Assembly (NCBI GenBank): GCA_023422115.1
Contig: JAEZSA010000064.1
Span: forward strand, 1-49,610
DNA length: 49,610 nt
Source: Bacillota bacterium
GTDB taxonomy: Bacteria > Bacillota_I > Bacilli_A > ML615J-28 > CAG-698
Direction: 5' to 3'
Shown here in pieces: positions 30,816-39,606 of this stretch (positions within the stretch are counted from its first letter, which is position 1; each line of letters opens with the position of its first letter). Below the pieces are notes generated by a model, which saw nothing but the letters and a program-made list of their open reading frames with translations, was not told the origin of the DNA and did not search any database. A program made the translations under genes and the position numbers.

Positions 30816-32896
30816 TATTTTTCCTCAGGATTCTCTTTTGTTTCTTGCGCTAATGCTTCACGGAATATTTCTTTCGAATCCGAATCAACACTGTTTGTAG
30901 TTGTTGTTGTCGTTTCTCCACTCATTTTTTTAGCTTCTTCCATTGCTTTTAATTGCTTTTGATAGATATCTTGTAATTCTTTTTCTTTCTCAGCAGCTAT
31001 TCTTTGAGCTTCTTCTTTGGCTTTTTTCTTTTCCCACCACTCTAGACGACCCGTATTTACGATTTCATAAATATCTTCTTTTGTTAGTGTTTCAATATCC
31101 ATTAAATGCTTAGCAATATTAACTAGTAAATCTTTATTTTCTGTCAATACCGTTTTTGCTCTTTGGTAACATGTTTCAATAATATTACGAACAGCATGAT
31201 CGATTTCTAAAGCAACTTGATCTGAAAAATTCTTATCACTCATATAATCACGACCAAGGAAAACAGTTTGACTTCGTTGCTCGTATTGGATTGGTCCAAG
31301 TTCGCTCATTCCATATTCAGTAACCATTGCTCTTGCAATTAAAGTTGCTTTTTGGAAGTCATTATGCGCTCCTGTAGTAATTTCAGTTGTCATCACTTCT
31401 TCTGCGACTCTTCCGCCTAAAAGACCTGTAATCGTATCTAGTAGTCCTTGTTTTGTTTGTAAGAATTTTTCTTCTTCTGGTGTCATCATGGAGTATCCAC
31501 CTGCATCACCACGCGGTACAATCGTAACTTTTTGAACAATTTCTGCGTTTTCTAGTTTTACACCTAACACAGCATGTCCTGATTCGTGGTAAGAAACAAT
31601 CATTTTTTCTTTTTCTGAGTATTTCCTACTTCGTTTTGCTGGTCCCATTAACACTCTATCAATTGCTTCATCAATATCGTAAATTTTAATTTCACGGCGA
31701 TTTTCACGTGCTGCTAATAACGCCGCTTCATTCAGCAAGTTTTCTAAATCTGCACCACTAAATCCTGGTGTACGACGTGCGATATCTTCTAAATTAATTT
31801 TTGGTGATAACTTTTTATTGCGAGAATGAACTTGCATAATTTCTGTTCTTCCCTTAACATCAGGATTACTAATTCTAATTTGACGATCAAATCTTCCTGG
31901 ACGTAATAAAGCTGGATCAAGGATATCTGCTCTGTTTGTTGCTGCCATCACAATAACACCACTATTTTGAGCAAATCCATCCATTTCAACTAATAATTGA
32001 TTTAATGTTTGTTCTCTTTCATCATGTCCACCACCAAGACCTGCTCCTCTTTGACGTCCTACAGCATCGATTTCATCGATGAAAACGATACATGGAGCGG
32101 TTTGTTTTGCAGTCTTAAACATATCACGAACACGGCTAGCACCAACACCAACAAACATTTCAACAAAATCACTACCTGAGATAGAGTAGAATGGAACTTT
32201 TGCTTCACCAGCAACCGCTCTTGCTAATAGTGTTTTACCTGTTCCTGGAGGACCTATTAATAAAACACCTTTTGGTACTCTTGCACCTATTTCATGATAT
32301 TTTCTTGGATTCTTCAAGAAATCTATAATTTCTTCTAATTCTTCTTTTTCTTCATCACAACCTGCAACATCTTTAAATGTTGTATCGGTTTTTTTACTTA
32401 GTCTTGCTCTTGTCTTAGCAAATTCAAATGCTTTATTATTACTGTTATTTGCGTTTCTACTAATGAATACTACAAAACCAACAATTAGTGCAATTGGTAA
32501 AACGACCATAAAAATAATACTGAACCAATCCACCGTAACTAGTTTTACAATTTTTGGATTAATGTTGTATTTCAACATTCCTTCTGTGCTTAAAAGTGTT
32601 TCATTAACATACTCTATTGATAAAACAGCAGTATAATTTTTTTCATCACTATCGGCATTTAAATATATACCGTAAACTTCAAAGAAATCTCTATTGTCAC
32701 CACCAATAGGCTTGATGTTAATTGACTTTAATTTTTCATCTTCTAATAATTCATGAAAATCATATTGTGTCAATTCATCTGGCTTTCCTAGTGAGTTGTT
32801 GATTAAAATAAATATCCCTATTAAAATTGCAACAAAAACAATTAGCAATCCTATATCTGATTTTCTAAATTTCCTTTGTCCTTCTTGTTGTGGCAT
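30815..32896 (-). CDS. ftsH: ATP-dependent zinc metalloprotease FtsH
   Basis: This 693-residue membrane protease has two N-terminal transmembrane helices (about 14-33 and 123-146) flanking an external domain, then an AAA+ module with Walker A GPPGTGKT (215-222), Walker B FIDEID (273-278) and second region of homology ATNRADILDPALLRPGRFDR. The zinc protease motif is HESGH (437-441). The tail is charged and partly coiled-coil. It degrades membrane and short-lived cytosolic proteins. GAGGAGGTGG precedes ATG 32896. It follows hpt and tilS, an order conserved in Firmicutes. Confidence 0.98.
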   Translation of the reverse strand: MPQQEGQRKFRKSDIGLLIVFVAILIGIFILINNSLGKPDELTQYDFHELLEDEKLKSINIKPIGGDNRDFFEVYGIYLNADSDEKNYTAVLSIEYVNETLLSTEGMLKYNINPKIVKLVTVDWFSIIFMVVLPIALIVGFVVFISRNANNSNNKAFEFAKTRARLSKKTDTTFKDVAGCDEEKEELEEIIDFLKNPRKYHEIGARVPKGVLLIGPPGTGKTLLARAVAGEAKVPFYSISGSDFVEMFVGVGASRVRDMFKTAKQTAPCIVFIDEIDAVGRQRGAGLGGGHDEREQTLNQLLVEMDGFAQNSGVIVMAATNRADILDPALLRPGRFDRQIRISNPDVKGRTEIMQVHSRNKKLSPKINLEDIARRTPGFSGADLENLLNEAALLAARENRREIKIYDIDEAIDRVLMGPAKRSRKYSEKEKMIVSYHESGHAVLGVKLENAEIVQKVTIVPRGDAGGYSMMTPEEEKFLQTKQGLLDTITGLLGGRVAEEVMTTEITTGAHNDFQKATLIARAMVTEYGMSELGPIQYEQRSQTVFLGRDYMSDKNFSDQVALEIDHAVRNIIETCYQRAKTVLTENKDLLVNIAKHLMDIETLTKEDIYEIVNTGRLEWWEKKKAKEEAQRIAAEKEKELQDIYQKQLKAMEEAKKMSGETTTTTTNSVDSDSKEIFREALAQETKENPEEK

Positions 32897-32909
32897 CTAT
32901 ACCACCTCC

Positions 32910-33449
32910 TCATTTCTCATAAACAGATTTTTTTAGCACTCCTACGTAATCTAGATTACGATATAATTCATTGTAATCAAGCCCAAAACCTACCACAAAC
33001 TTTGGCGGGATGGTAAATCCAACATATTTTGGCTCTAAATTACAAACGGTTCTTCCTTCTGGTTTATCTAAAAGAGCAACTATTTCAATACTTGCAGCTT
33101 TCCGATCTCTCAACAAATTGGTTACTTGTTGTAACGTCAATCCACTATCAATAATGTCTTCAACAATAATAACGTGGCGTCCCACCACAGAAGTATTCAT
33201 ATCTTTTGTTATTGTAACTGTTCCAGTAGAACACGTTCCTTCATAACTAGATGCTTTCATGAAATCTATTTCTAAATCGCATTTGATATGTTTGATTAAT
33301 TCTGCCATAAACGGGACACAGCCTTTTAATAAGCCAATTAAAACAGGACATTTATCGTGATAATCCTGCGTGATAATCGCGCCTAGTTCTTTGCTTTTAG
33401 CGATGATTTCTTCATGAGTGAACAAAACTTCTTCAATAACTTTGTCCAT
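32910..33449 (-). CDS. hpt: Hypoxanthine phosphoribosyltransferase
   Basis: This 179-residue purine salvage enzyme converts hypoxanthine or guanine and PRPP to IMP or GMP. LIGLLKGCVPFMAEL (PPi loop), SSYEGTCSTGTV (flexible catalytic loop) and the PRPP site VIIVEDIIDSGLT are typical, as is VGFGLDYNELYRNLDYVGVL near the end. GGAGG precedes ATG 33449, which lies 17 nt inside tilS. The tilS-hpt-ftsH order matches other Firmicutes. Confidence 0.97.
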   Translation of the reverse strand: MDKVIEEVLFTHEEIIAKSKELGAIITQDYHDKCPVLIGLLKGCVPFMAELIKHIKCDLEIDFMKASSYEGTCSTGTVTITKDMNTSVVGRHVIIVEDIIDSGLTLQQVTNLLRDRKAASIEIVALLDKPEGRTVCNLEPKYVGFTIPPKFVVGFGLDYNELYRNLDYVGVLKKSVYEK

Positions 33450-34779
33450 TAGTATTTTCCTCCATCGATATTATAATATCTTTCTCTTTTATTTCTTTTA
33501 ATGTTTCACTTTTTTTAATTCCCAAAACAGCTAATATCTCCTGTGAACTATCTTCTAAAATTAAAACTTTCTTTCTTTGTAAGATTCCAATCTTTTCATC
33601 AATTAATAAATCTTTGACTTTTTTATAGCCCTTAGAAAGTTTTATTTTATCCGCTTGTTTTCGTGAACGAACTACTAGTGGGAAGTAGTTACTATTATAA
33701 CATAAACAGTTATTATTTGTAATGCTTTCTGCTGTTTTTTTTGTTACACTTATTGTAATAGTGTCATTTACTTTATACTTCTTTAATTCATCAAGAACAA
33801 TATAGATGTCCTCATTCTTGAACTCTTGAAAGAAAAAATGTATTTTATTATATTCCTTTACGAATGTTAAATCCTTTTTATATAAAACTTCATTGTTGGC
33901 TTTCTTAGAATTCACTAATTTTAATAACTCCACTATATTTGCTTTCCCTAAATGGTAAGATTTTAAGAGCTCATAGAGAACTTCTGTTTGCATGTACAAA
34001 GAAAGTTTTTTAAAATCCACATTAAGAAATGAGATTCCATTTGGAACAAAACTCACCTTTTTTTCGATAAATTCATCTCGTATTTTATTCAATTCCCTGC
34101 TGGCATCATGTAATGTTTGAGAAAACTCTAAAAACTTTAAATGAACTTGTTGATCTTCTCTCATCAATGCTGGAATAATTTCTTTACGAAGGCGATTACG
34201 AGTATAAATATCTTCTACGTTAGATTGATCTTCGTAATATGTAATCTGATTTTCTTGTTGATATTTTTCAATATCAGATTTTAATATCGTTAACAATGGA
34301 CGAAGGATGGTATGATTTTTAAATGGAATAATAGCTTTCATTCCTGCGTAACCACTCAACGAACTCCCTCTTAACAATCTCATTATAATTGTTTCCAGAA
34401 CATCATTTCCATGATGAGCTAGTACTAAATATTGAGCCCTTTCCTGTTCTAAAACCTCTTGGAAAAATTCATATCTTCTTTTTCTCGCTTCTGCCTGAAA
34501 ATTTTCTGAAGTAGCCGAAAAATCTAGATTCTTTATATAACAAAGTAGTCCATTATCCTGACAAAAACTGCGAATAAATTCTTCTTCTTGTTGCGATTGT
34601 AGTCTTCTATGATGATTCACGTGGGCAACGATAATAGAAAAGTTTTGTTTCTTAGTAAGCTTCATAAATACATGGAGCAATACCATCGAATCTATCCCTG
34701 TCGATACCGCTAAAACTATTTTTTCTCCTTGGAGATTTATATTATTATCTTTTAAAAAGGTTGTAACAATTTGTTCCAT
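33433..34779 (-). CDS. tilS: tRNA(Ile)-lysidine synthase
   Basis: This 448-residue protein has an N-terminal PP-loop ATPase, here AVSTGIDSMVL (the STGxDS variant of SGGxDS), followed by VAHVNHHRRLQS, YLVLAHHGNDVLETIIMRLLRG and the usual C-terminal domain ending with GILQRKKVLIL. It modifies C34 of the AUA-reading tRNA-Ile to lysidine, changing both charging and decoding. GAGAGGAAA precedes ATG 34779. It is the first gene of the tilS-hpt-ftsH-rqcP operon. Confidence 0.95.
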   Translation of the reverse strand: MEQIVTTFLKDNNINLQGEKIVLAVSTGIDSMVLLHVFMKLTKKQNFSIIVAHVNHHRRLQSQQEEEFIRSFCQDNGLLCYIKNLDFSATSENFQAEARKRRYEFFQEVLEQERAQYLVLAHHGNDVLETIIMRLLRGSSLSGYAGMKAIIPFKNHTILRPLLTILKSDIEKYQQENQITYYEDQSNVEDIYTRNRLRKEIIPALMREDQQVHLKFLEFSQTLHDASRELNKIRDEFIEKKVSFVPNGISFLNVDFKKLSLYMQTEVLYELLKSYHLGKANIVELLKLVNSKKANNEVLYKKDLTFVKEYNKIHFFFQEFKNEDIYIVLDELKKYKVNDTITISVTKKTAESITNNNCLCYNSNYFPLVVRSRKQADKIKLSKGYKKVKDLLIDEKIGILQRKKVLILEDSSQEILAVLGIKKSETLKEIKEKDIIISMEENTNGQSY

Positions 34780-34796
34780 AATTTTTTCCTCTCCAT

Positions 34797-34825
34797 ATTA
34801 TACTATAAATACTTGGTTTCTTCAA
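34797..34825 (-). promoter_or_regulatory. Promoter of tilS-hpt-ftsH-rqcP
   Basis: TTGAAG (34820-34825), 17-bp spacer, TATAAT (34797-34802) on the minus strand, 18 nt before ATG 34779. Confidence 0.75.
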
Positions 34826-34849
34826 TGAAAAAGCAAACCAAAATAAATA

Positions 34850-34871
34850 AAGCCCACTGAATAGTGGACTT
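34850..34871 (-). terminator. Terminator of the pseudo-ABC/LTA-synthase-like operon
   Basis: AAGTCCACT-ATTC-AGTGGGCTT with one G-T pair, followed by TATTTATTTT on the minus strand. Confidence 0.75.
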
Positions 34872-34890
34872 TTTTCTTTTGTGAATGAAC

Positions 34891-36921
34891 TTATTTGTCT
34901 AGAAAAATCTTGTATCTAAATATTTTATCATTCATGCTTTTATAATCTAACGTTCCTGAAATAATCCGATTAATTTCAGTTTTATTATATCGGTTCTCAT
35001 CTGTATAACATACTTTTTGTGAACTTCCTGAAATGACGATTCCATCTGCTATCATTGTCAGGTTTCTTGGATTATAACAAGTCGTTTTATTCTCGCTTAG
35101 CACATCAATACCAAAGTAGTATTTGGAATGTAATCCAAACAAATTAGCGATTGTTCTCTTAATCGATTCGTGTCCCCTCACTAAGGATATTGTTTGAGCA
35201 GGTAGATTCCCTGATTCAGAAGCATCATATATAAAGAAAGGAACATTTAAAAGAAATTGTTGTTCCAATAGATTTCTTTCTGCTTCTTCTTCAACATACT
35301 CAATAATTGGATTAATTTCATTAATGAAAAGCTCAGGAGTTTGGTAAAACATTTCATAAATATTAATTCCACAGCCATGATCACCATACATAATAATAAC
35401 GGTGTCTTCAGCTAGTCCCTCTTGTTTTAAAGCTTCAATTGCTTTTCCTATTGCATAATCGTTATAGTTTGCATGTTCAAGATAGTTAATGTACTCTTCC
35501 GCAATCCCTTCTATCCCATTAGGAAACAACAAATCTTTCTGGCCATAAAAACTTTGATTATCCTCTAAGTAGTATGGTAAGTGATTGGAAACTGTAATAG
35601 CAAAACTAAAAACAGGTTTTCCCGTGTTTTCTATTTGCTCTTTCATTTCTTTTATTGTTTGCTCGAGAAAGTCAACGTCCCCTATCCAATCATGAACCAA
35701 TTTTTCTTGATAGTTAACTAAACTATTTCGAAAATATTCCTTTTCAAGAAACAAATCAAATCCATATGTTTCAATAAAATTATCCTCTCTGGAATAGAAA
35801 AATCCAGCGTTAGCGTGGGTTGCAAAAGTGAAATATTCTTTTTCTTGGAAAAGTTTAGGTAAGGTTTCGTATGTTTGATCATTATACTCATAAACAGTGT
35901 AATGATTTCCGCTAGGATTTATTCCTGTCATTGCAGTAAATTCAGCATCTGAGGTATTACCAATTCCCACTGTCGTGTAAAATTGGTTACAATAAATTGA
36001 TTTATCTATGAGACGATTCATATTAGGGGTTACTTCAATATATTCTGTTCCCACTTTTATTTTTAATCCAATTAAAAAGTTGCTTTCTGATTCTAATTGA
36101 ATTAATAATAGATTTTTGTTGGCAAAGATATCGCTATAGTTTTCATTGTTTTTTATTTCTTCATTATTAATAAAGCTAATTCGTGAATTCTGTTGATACT
36201 TTTGTAATTCTTCTAAGTACTCTTCTATTTTTTCACTGCTCGGTTCTTCTTCTCCAGTAATAAAATATTCGATGCTTTCTCCCAAATAAAAATTGAGCAC
36301 TCCTTTTGTTTGTAATCCAAATGTCACTGTTTTGTTTTCTTCATGCCAGGTATCAATCGTGATTTGTTTGAAATATAAATCCGATCCACCTAAAAACAAA
36401 ATTCCGATTATAAAAACAAGACTTGCTTGATATTTTCTTAAAGAGAACGATGTTTTCTTTTGTTTATTATTATTCATTAGAAAATATAAACCTATTATCA
36501 GAATAACGGGTAATCCAAAAATCCAGTTCGCGTTTTTCAATAATTCTACTAATGCATCAATGATAAATTTTACAGCATCGCCACTAGATTCTCCATTGAA
36601 AGCAACTAAATTATAAAATGAAGGAAACATTTTATAGTAACCATAATACATAGAAATTCCAATCATGAATATCGATATTAGTCCTGTTTCGATGACTAAA
36701 AAAATCATAAATCTTTTTTCGTAACCACAAAAAACCAGTGCTAGTGATAGAAAAACTAAAATCATTCCAAGATTTCCAAAAACACTATTGAAAAACATCA
36801 CGAGTGACATTTGCCAATTATTGGTTTTATTGATCAATGGTATCATCATAACACTAATTAAATTAATCAACACAAAAAAAACAATAAACCCTATTTTTGT
36901 GTGTTTTTTAAATAATTTCAT
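34891..36921 (-). CDS. LTA-synthase-like phosphoglycerol transferase/sulfatase membrane protein
   Basis: 676 residues. Five membrane helices in the first 180 residues are followed by a large external sulfatase-fold domain. The LtaS active site is recognisable: Glu277 in LLLIQLESES, the nucleophile Thr323 in GNTSDAEF, His447 in VSNHLPY and Asp514-His515 in MYGDHG. Such enzymes transfer glycerol phosphate from phosphatidylglycerol to build or decorate wall and membrane polymers. AGGTGA precedes ATG 36921, 4 nt after the upstream gene. It is the last gene of an operon with a membrane protein and a degenerate ABC ATPase, an unusual setting. A related transferase specificity is possible. Confidence 0.88.
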   Translation of the reverse strand: MKLFKKHTKIGFIVFFVLINLISVMMIPLINKTNNWQMSLVMFFNSVFGNLGMILVFLSLALVFCGYEKRFMIFLVIETGLISIFMIGISMYYGYYKMFPSFYNLVAFNGESSGDAVKFIIDALVELLKNANWIFGLPVILIIGLYFLMNNNKQKKTSFSLRKYQASLVFIIGILFLGGSDLYFKQITIDTWHEENKTVTFGLQTKGVLNFYLGESIEYFITGEEEPSSEKIEEYLEELQKYQQNSRISFINNEEIKNNENYSDIFANKNLLLIQLESESNFLIGLKIKVGTEYIEVTPNMNRLIDKSIYCNQFYTTVGIGNTSDAEFTAMTGINPSGNHYTVYEYNDQTYETLPKLFQEKEYFTFATHANAGFFYSREDNFIETYGFDLFLEKEYFRNSLVNYQEKLVHDWIGDVDFLEQTIKEMKEQIENTGKPVFSFAITVSNHLPYYLEDNQSFYGQKDLLFPNGIEGIAEEYINYLEHANYNDYAIGKAIEALKQEGLAEDTVIIMYGDHGCGINIYEMFYQTPELFINEINPIIEYVEEEAERNLLEQQFLLNVPFFIYDASESGNLPAQTISLVRGHESIKRTIANLFGLHSKYYFGIDVLSENKTTCYNPRNLTMIADGIVISGSSQKVCYTDENRYNKTEINRIISGTLDYKSMNDKIFRYKIFLDK

Positions 36922-36925
36922 AGTT

Positions 36926-37567
36926 TCACCTAATTTTACCCTTGTTGATTGCTTTGTGATTTATAAAAAATAAACCAATACTAATGAGAATAAATCCACC
37001 AAGTATAAAGAACTTATCCACTTGAAAAATGTATAGTAGGTAAGCAATAAGAAAGATACCTACTAAAACAGTAATATAAATGTGAATTCCAACTCGTTTG
37101 ATTCCACACCAAAAGCCAATCATATTAATCATAAAAAACAGTAAGATTAATATCATGTTTTTTGTATCAAAAATGGTTTCCAATAGACTTTGTTTTTGAT
37201 TGATTCCCATAAAATCCAGGATGATAAAATCTAGGATGATATAGAATAAATACATTCCTATCAGCCAAGAAAAAACTTGAATCATTCTTAGTAAATAATC
37301 ATGAAATATTTTTTTGCGCGTAATTCCAAACGATGTCTGCCGTTTTATCTGTCTATTGCTTGTGGAGAAAGAGAATAAAGCACCACCTATAATCGAACTA
37401 TATAATAATGCTGTTACAAATTGGTCTTTCATAGTGATCAAATCTTTGTTTTTCTCTCCATTGATGAAGAATAAAGTGACCCCTAATAAAATAGTAAGTA
37501 TAATTCCTAGTATCACTTTGAGGATTAAAGGGCGAACAGAAAAATTTTTTATCTTTTTATTTTCCAT
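36926..37567 (-). CDS. Six-helix membrane protein, ABC-2-permease-like
   Basis: About 213 residues with roughly six hydrophobic helices. The cytoplasmic loop RQIKRQTSFGITRKKIFHDYLL resembles the loop after the second helix in small ABC-2-type permeases. The upstream gene encodes a degenerate ABC ATPase and overlaps it by 11 nt, supporting a transporter-derived pair. ATG 37567 is chosen among adjacent ATG codons because GGTGA lies 7 nt before it. Family assignment is tentative. Confidence 0.6.
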   Translation of the reverse strand: MENKKIKNFSVRPLILKVILGIILTILLGVTLFFINGEKNKDLITMKDQFVTALLYSSIIGGALFSFSTSNRQIKRQTSFGITRKKIFHDYLLRMIQVFSWLIGMYLFYIILDFIILDFMGINQKQSLLETIFDTKNMILILLFFMINMIGFWCGIKRVGIHIYITVLVGIFLIAYLLYIFQVDKFFILGGFILISIGLFFINHKAINKGKIR

Positions 37568-38384
37568 CATAATCACCAAAATAATCTTCTAATTCGTAAA
37601 AAGAGAATTTTTCGTGTTTGATTTTAAAATTATTAAATTTTTTTATTTCCTCTTTTGAATATTTATTCAAACAAATAACCATATTGCTTTCATTTATACG
37701 AAATAATTTATCGTGCAAATAAATGTTATCTTCAATTAATAAGAAACTATCCTTCCTTGGGTCTATGATCACATAGGTCTCATACTCTGTAAATATCAGC
37801 ACTCGATCAAGTTTGTCTTTGAATCTTTTAATCTTATCGAGCCCAAGAATGATTCCTTCATAATTACCCTTGTATGTTAGACTTTGAATAACCAATTCTA
37901 AAATTTTTATGTTTTGCAAATAAATCGTAGGATTATTTATCGTAACGAAAGGCTTATTAAGTGCTTTAAAAAAAGCAAAATTAATCATCGAATTCCCACA
38001 TTCAGTAAAGATATAGTCTGTATCAACAATAGTTTCCATTCTTATTCCCATCGTTTGTACATAGGTATTGAAAATCTTTGGGTTAAAAGATATGTTATAT
38101 TTATTTGTTAGAGTCTCCTCTATTACCTTTATATTCATTGTTTTAAAATATGTTTCTTTAAAATCAAGATAAATTCTTTGTTTAAAGAAATCTTCATTAT
38201 CAAAAATATCCTTGTTTTCATATAAACAAGTCCCATTATTTGGATTAATTCCGTTAATCAACAAGAAGAACTCCTCGCTTTTTTTAGGATCTCGAGAATA
38301 TACTGCAAAGATTTCTTTTTTATTTAAAGAAACAGTGATTTCCATATTCTTAAATTGTAAGTTTCGAATGCTTATATATTCCAT
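37557..38384 (-). CDS. Degenerate ABC ATPase-like protein
   Basis: 275 residues with the outline of an ABC ATPase but altered catalytic motifs. MEITVSLNKKEIFAVYS leads to SRDPKKSEE (30-38) where GPNGAGKST is expected; GINPNNGTCLYENKDIF matches the strand after the P-loop. TECGNSMINFAFFKALNKPFV (broken here as signature plus helix) stands for LSGGQ and its helix, and TINNP (148-152) for the Walker B LDEP, so both acidic catalytic residues are Asn. It probably does not hydrolyse ATP. AAGGTGA precedes ATG 38384. It overlaps the permease-like gene and has an extended -10 upstream. Confidence 0.6.
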   Translation of the reverse strand: MEYISIRNLQFKNMEITVSLNKKEIFAVYSRDPKKSEEFFLLINGINPNNGTCLYENKDIFDNEDFFKQRIYLDFKETYFKTMNIKVIEETLTNKYNISFNPKIFNTYVQTMGIRMETIVDTDYIFTECGNSMINFAFFKALNKPFVTINNPTIYLQNIKILELVIQSLTYKGNYEGIILGLDKIKRFKDKLDRVLIFTEYETYVIIDPRKDSFLLIEDNIYLHDKLFRINESNMVICLNKYSKEEIKKFNNFKIKHEKFSFYELEDYFGDYDGK

Positions 38385-38404
38385 AGCGATAATCACCTTG
38401 AGTT

Positions 38405-38413
38405 ATTATATCA
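38405..38413 (-). promoter_or_regulatory. Extended -10 promoter of the pseudo-ABC operon
   Basis: TGATATAAT on the minus strand 20 nt before ATG 38384; -35 (TTTATT) weak. Confidence 0.6.
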
Positions 38414-38459
38414 AATCTTTCATGAAAAATAAAGCCTTAGAGATACTCTCAAATAAAAA

Positions 38460-38485
38460 ACAGTTTTCTTGTATAAGATAACTGT
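38460..38485 (-). terminator. Terminator after DHHW gene
   Basis: ACAGTT/AACTGT with an inner TCTT/AAGA helix, followed by TTTTTATTTG on the minus strand. Confidence 0.75.
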
Positions 38486-38494
38486 GCTTTTTAT

Positions 38495-39598
38495 TTATTG
38501 TAAAGTTGAACTATTATTTATTATCATTGTACTATATAAAAATAAAATGTCGCTTCCTACTTTGAATTCAATCTGTTCTTTCACATTCTCAAAACTAGTA
38601 TAACGCAAATCAATCAAGTGTATTTTTTTATACCCTTCAATGAAAAATGGTGCAATGCTACTACCGAATGAATCACGGAAAAGATATAATTCTTTCTCAT
38701 TCGTACTAGCTACATTTTCAATTGTTAGTAAAGGAACCGCTCCTTCTAAATAAACATCATATCCATCAATATGATGAATGTGTTCTTTATTATATACTGT
38801 TGTGTATTCAGAAGTATAGTAATTATAGACTTTTGCTCGATTAATTATTTCATTTGTTAGGTATACCAGTTCATCCGGATTAATTTTATAGGGAGCTTGG
38901 CCATAATAGCTTCCATAAAAAGGTGTCAACTTATTAATCTGATAACTATCTAAATTCGTATTTAAATTACTATTCATACTTTGTGCGATTAGCTTTACAA
39001 CATCAAGAATTTTGTCTTGTTGCCAATGAATATCTGTGCGATAGAAATATTCTCCTTTTAAAAGTGGAAATAAATTGATATATTCCGCGCTAGTAATATT
39101 TTCTTGTAATAATGCTAGCATTTTAGGGTAGTCAAGTGATAAAACTCCACCATTTTGCGCTCCAAAATAATTTTTATCAGGAATAATTGCATAATATATA
39201 GATAACTTTTCTTGATATTCTTTAGAAATTTGTTCAATTTTTTGGGCGATATTGATTACTGACTTTTCATTTAGCGGATATTCTATTTTATATAGACTAT
39301 CGTTGATAACATAAATCCCATTTACTTCTTTTTGATTGAATAAGTTTAGTCGCATAAAAGAATTTATCTTTCTAAAAAAATCACGAAAAACAAATTGATC
39401 AAGAAAATAAATTTCTAAATCTTCAAAATAATCTCCATTTGCAATCTCGGATATTTTTATTGAAGGTAGCTGAGCTAATTTTCTTCTTTCGCTAAAAGAA
39501 AATTCTTTATCCGGCAAAGCAATGTTTGAGATCATCACCACGACTGAAATACCAATCAGTAAGAATACTGTTATAAATTTTAAAATTGTTTTTTGCAT
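38495..39598 (-). CDS. DHHW family protein (AlgX/AlgJ-like acetylation partner)
   Basis: This 367-residue protein has a signal anchor (about 7-26) and an external domain. FLDQFVFRDFF (66-75), RTDIHWQ (Asp189, His191, Trp192) and YLFRDSFGSSIAPF are the conserved blocks of the DHHW family, related to AlgJ/AlgX-type SGNH proteins. These accept acyl groups from an MBOAT partner and pass them to an extracellular polymer. AGAGG overlapping the MBOAT stop region precedes ATG 39598. It follows the MBOAT gene by 8 nt. The target polymer is unknown. Confidence 0.85.
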   Translation of the reverse strand: MQKTILKFITVFLLIGISVVVMISNIALPDKEFSFSERRKLAQLPSIKISEIANGDYFEDLEIYFLDQFVFRDFFRKINSFMRLNLFNQKEVNGIYVINDSLYKIEYPLNEKSVINIAQKIEQISKEYQEKLSIYYAIIPDKNYFGAQNGGVLSLDYPKMLALLQENITSAEYINLFPLLKGEYFYRTDIHWQQDKILDVVKLIAQSMNSNLNTNLDSYQINKLTPFYGSYYGQAPYKINPDELVYLTNEIINRAKVYNYYTSEYTTVYNKEHIHHIDGYDVYLEGAVPLLTIENVASTNEKELYLFRDSFGSSIAPFFIEGYKKIHLIDLRYTSFENVKEQIEFKVGSDILFLYSTMIINNSSTLQ

Positions 39599-39606
39599 AA
39601 GAACCT

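Noticed and set aside
33433..34779. TilS with a broken PP-loop (STGxDS instead of SGGxDS)
   Set aside because: The STG variant is seen in functional TilS of other Gram-positives; the rest of the motif is intact.
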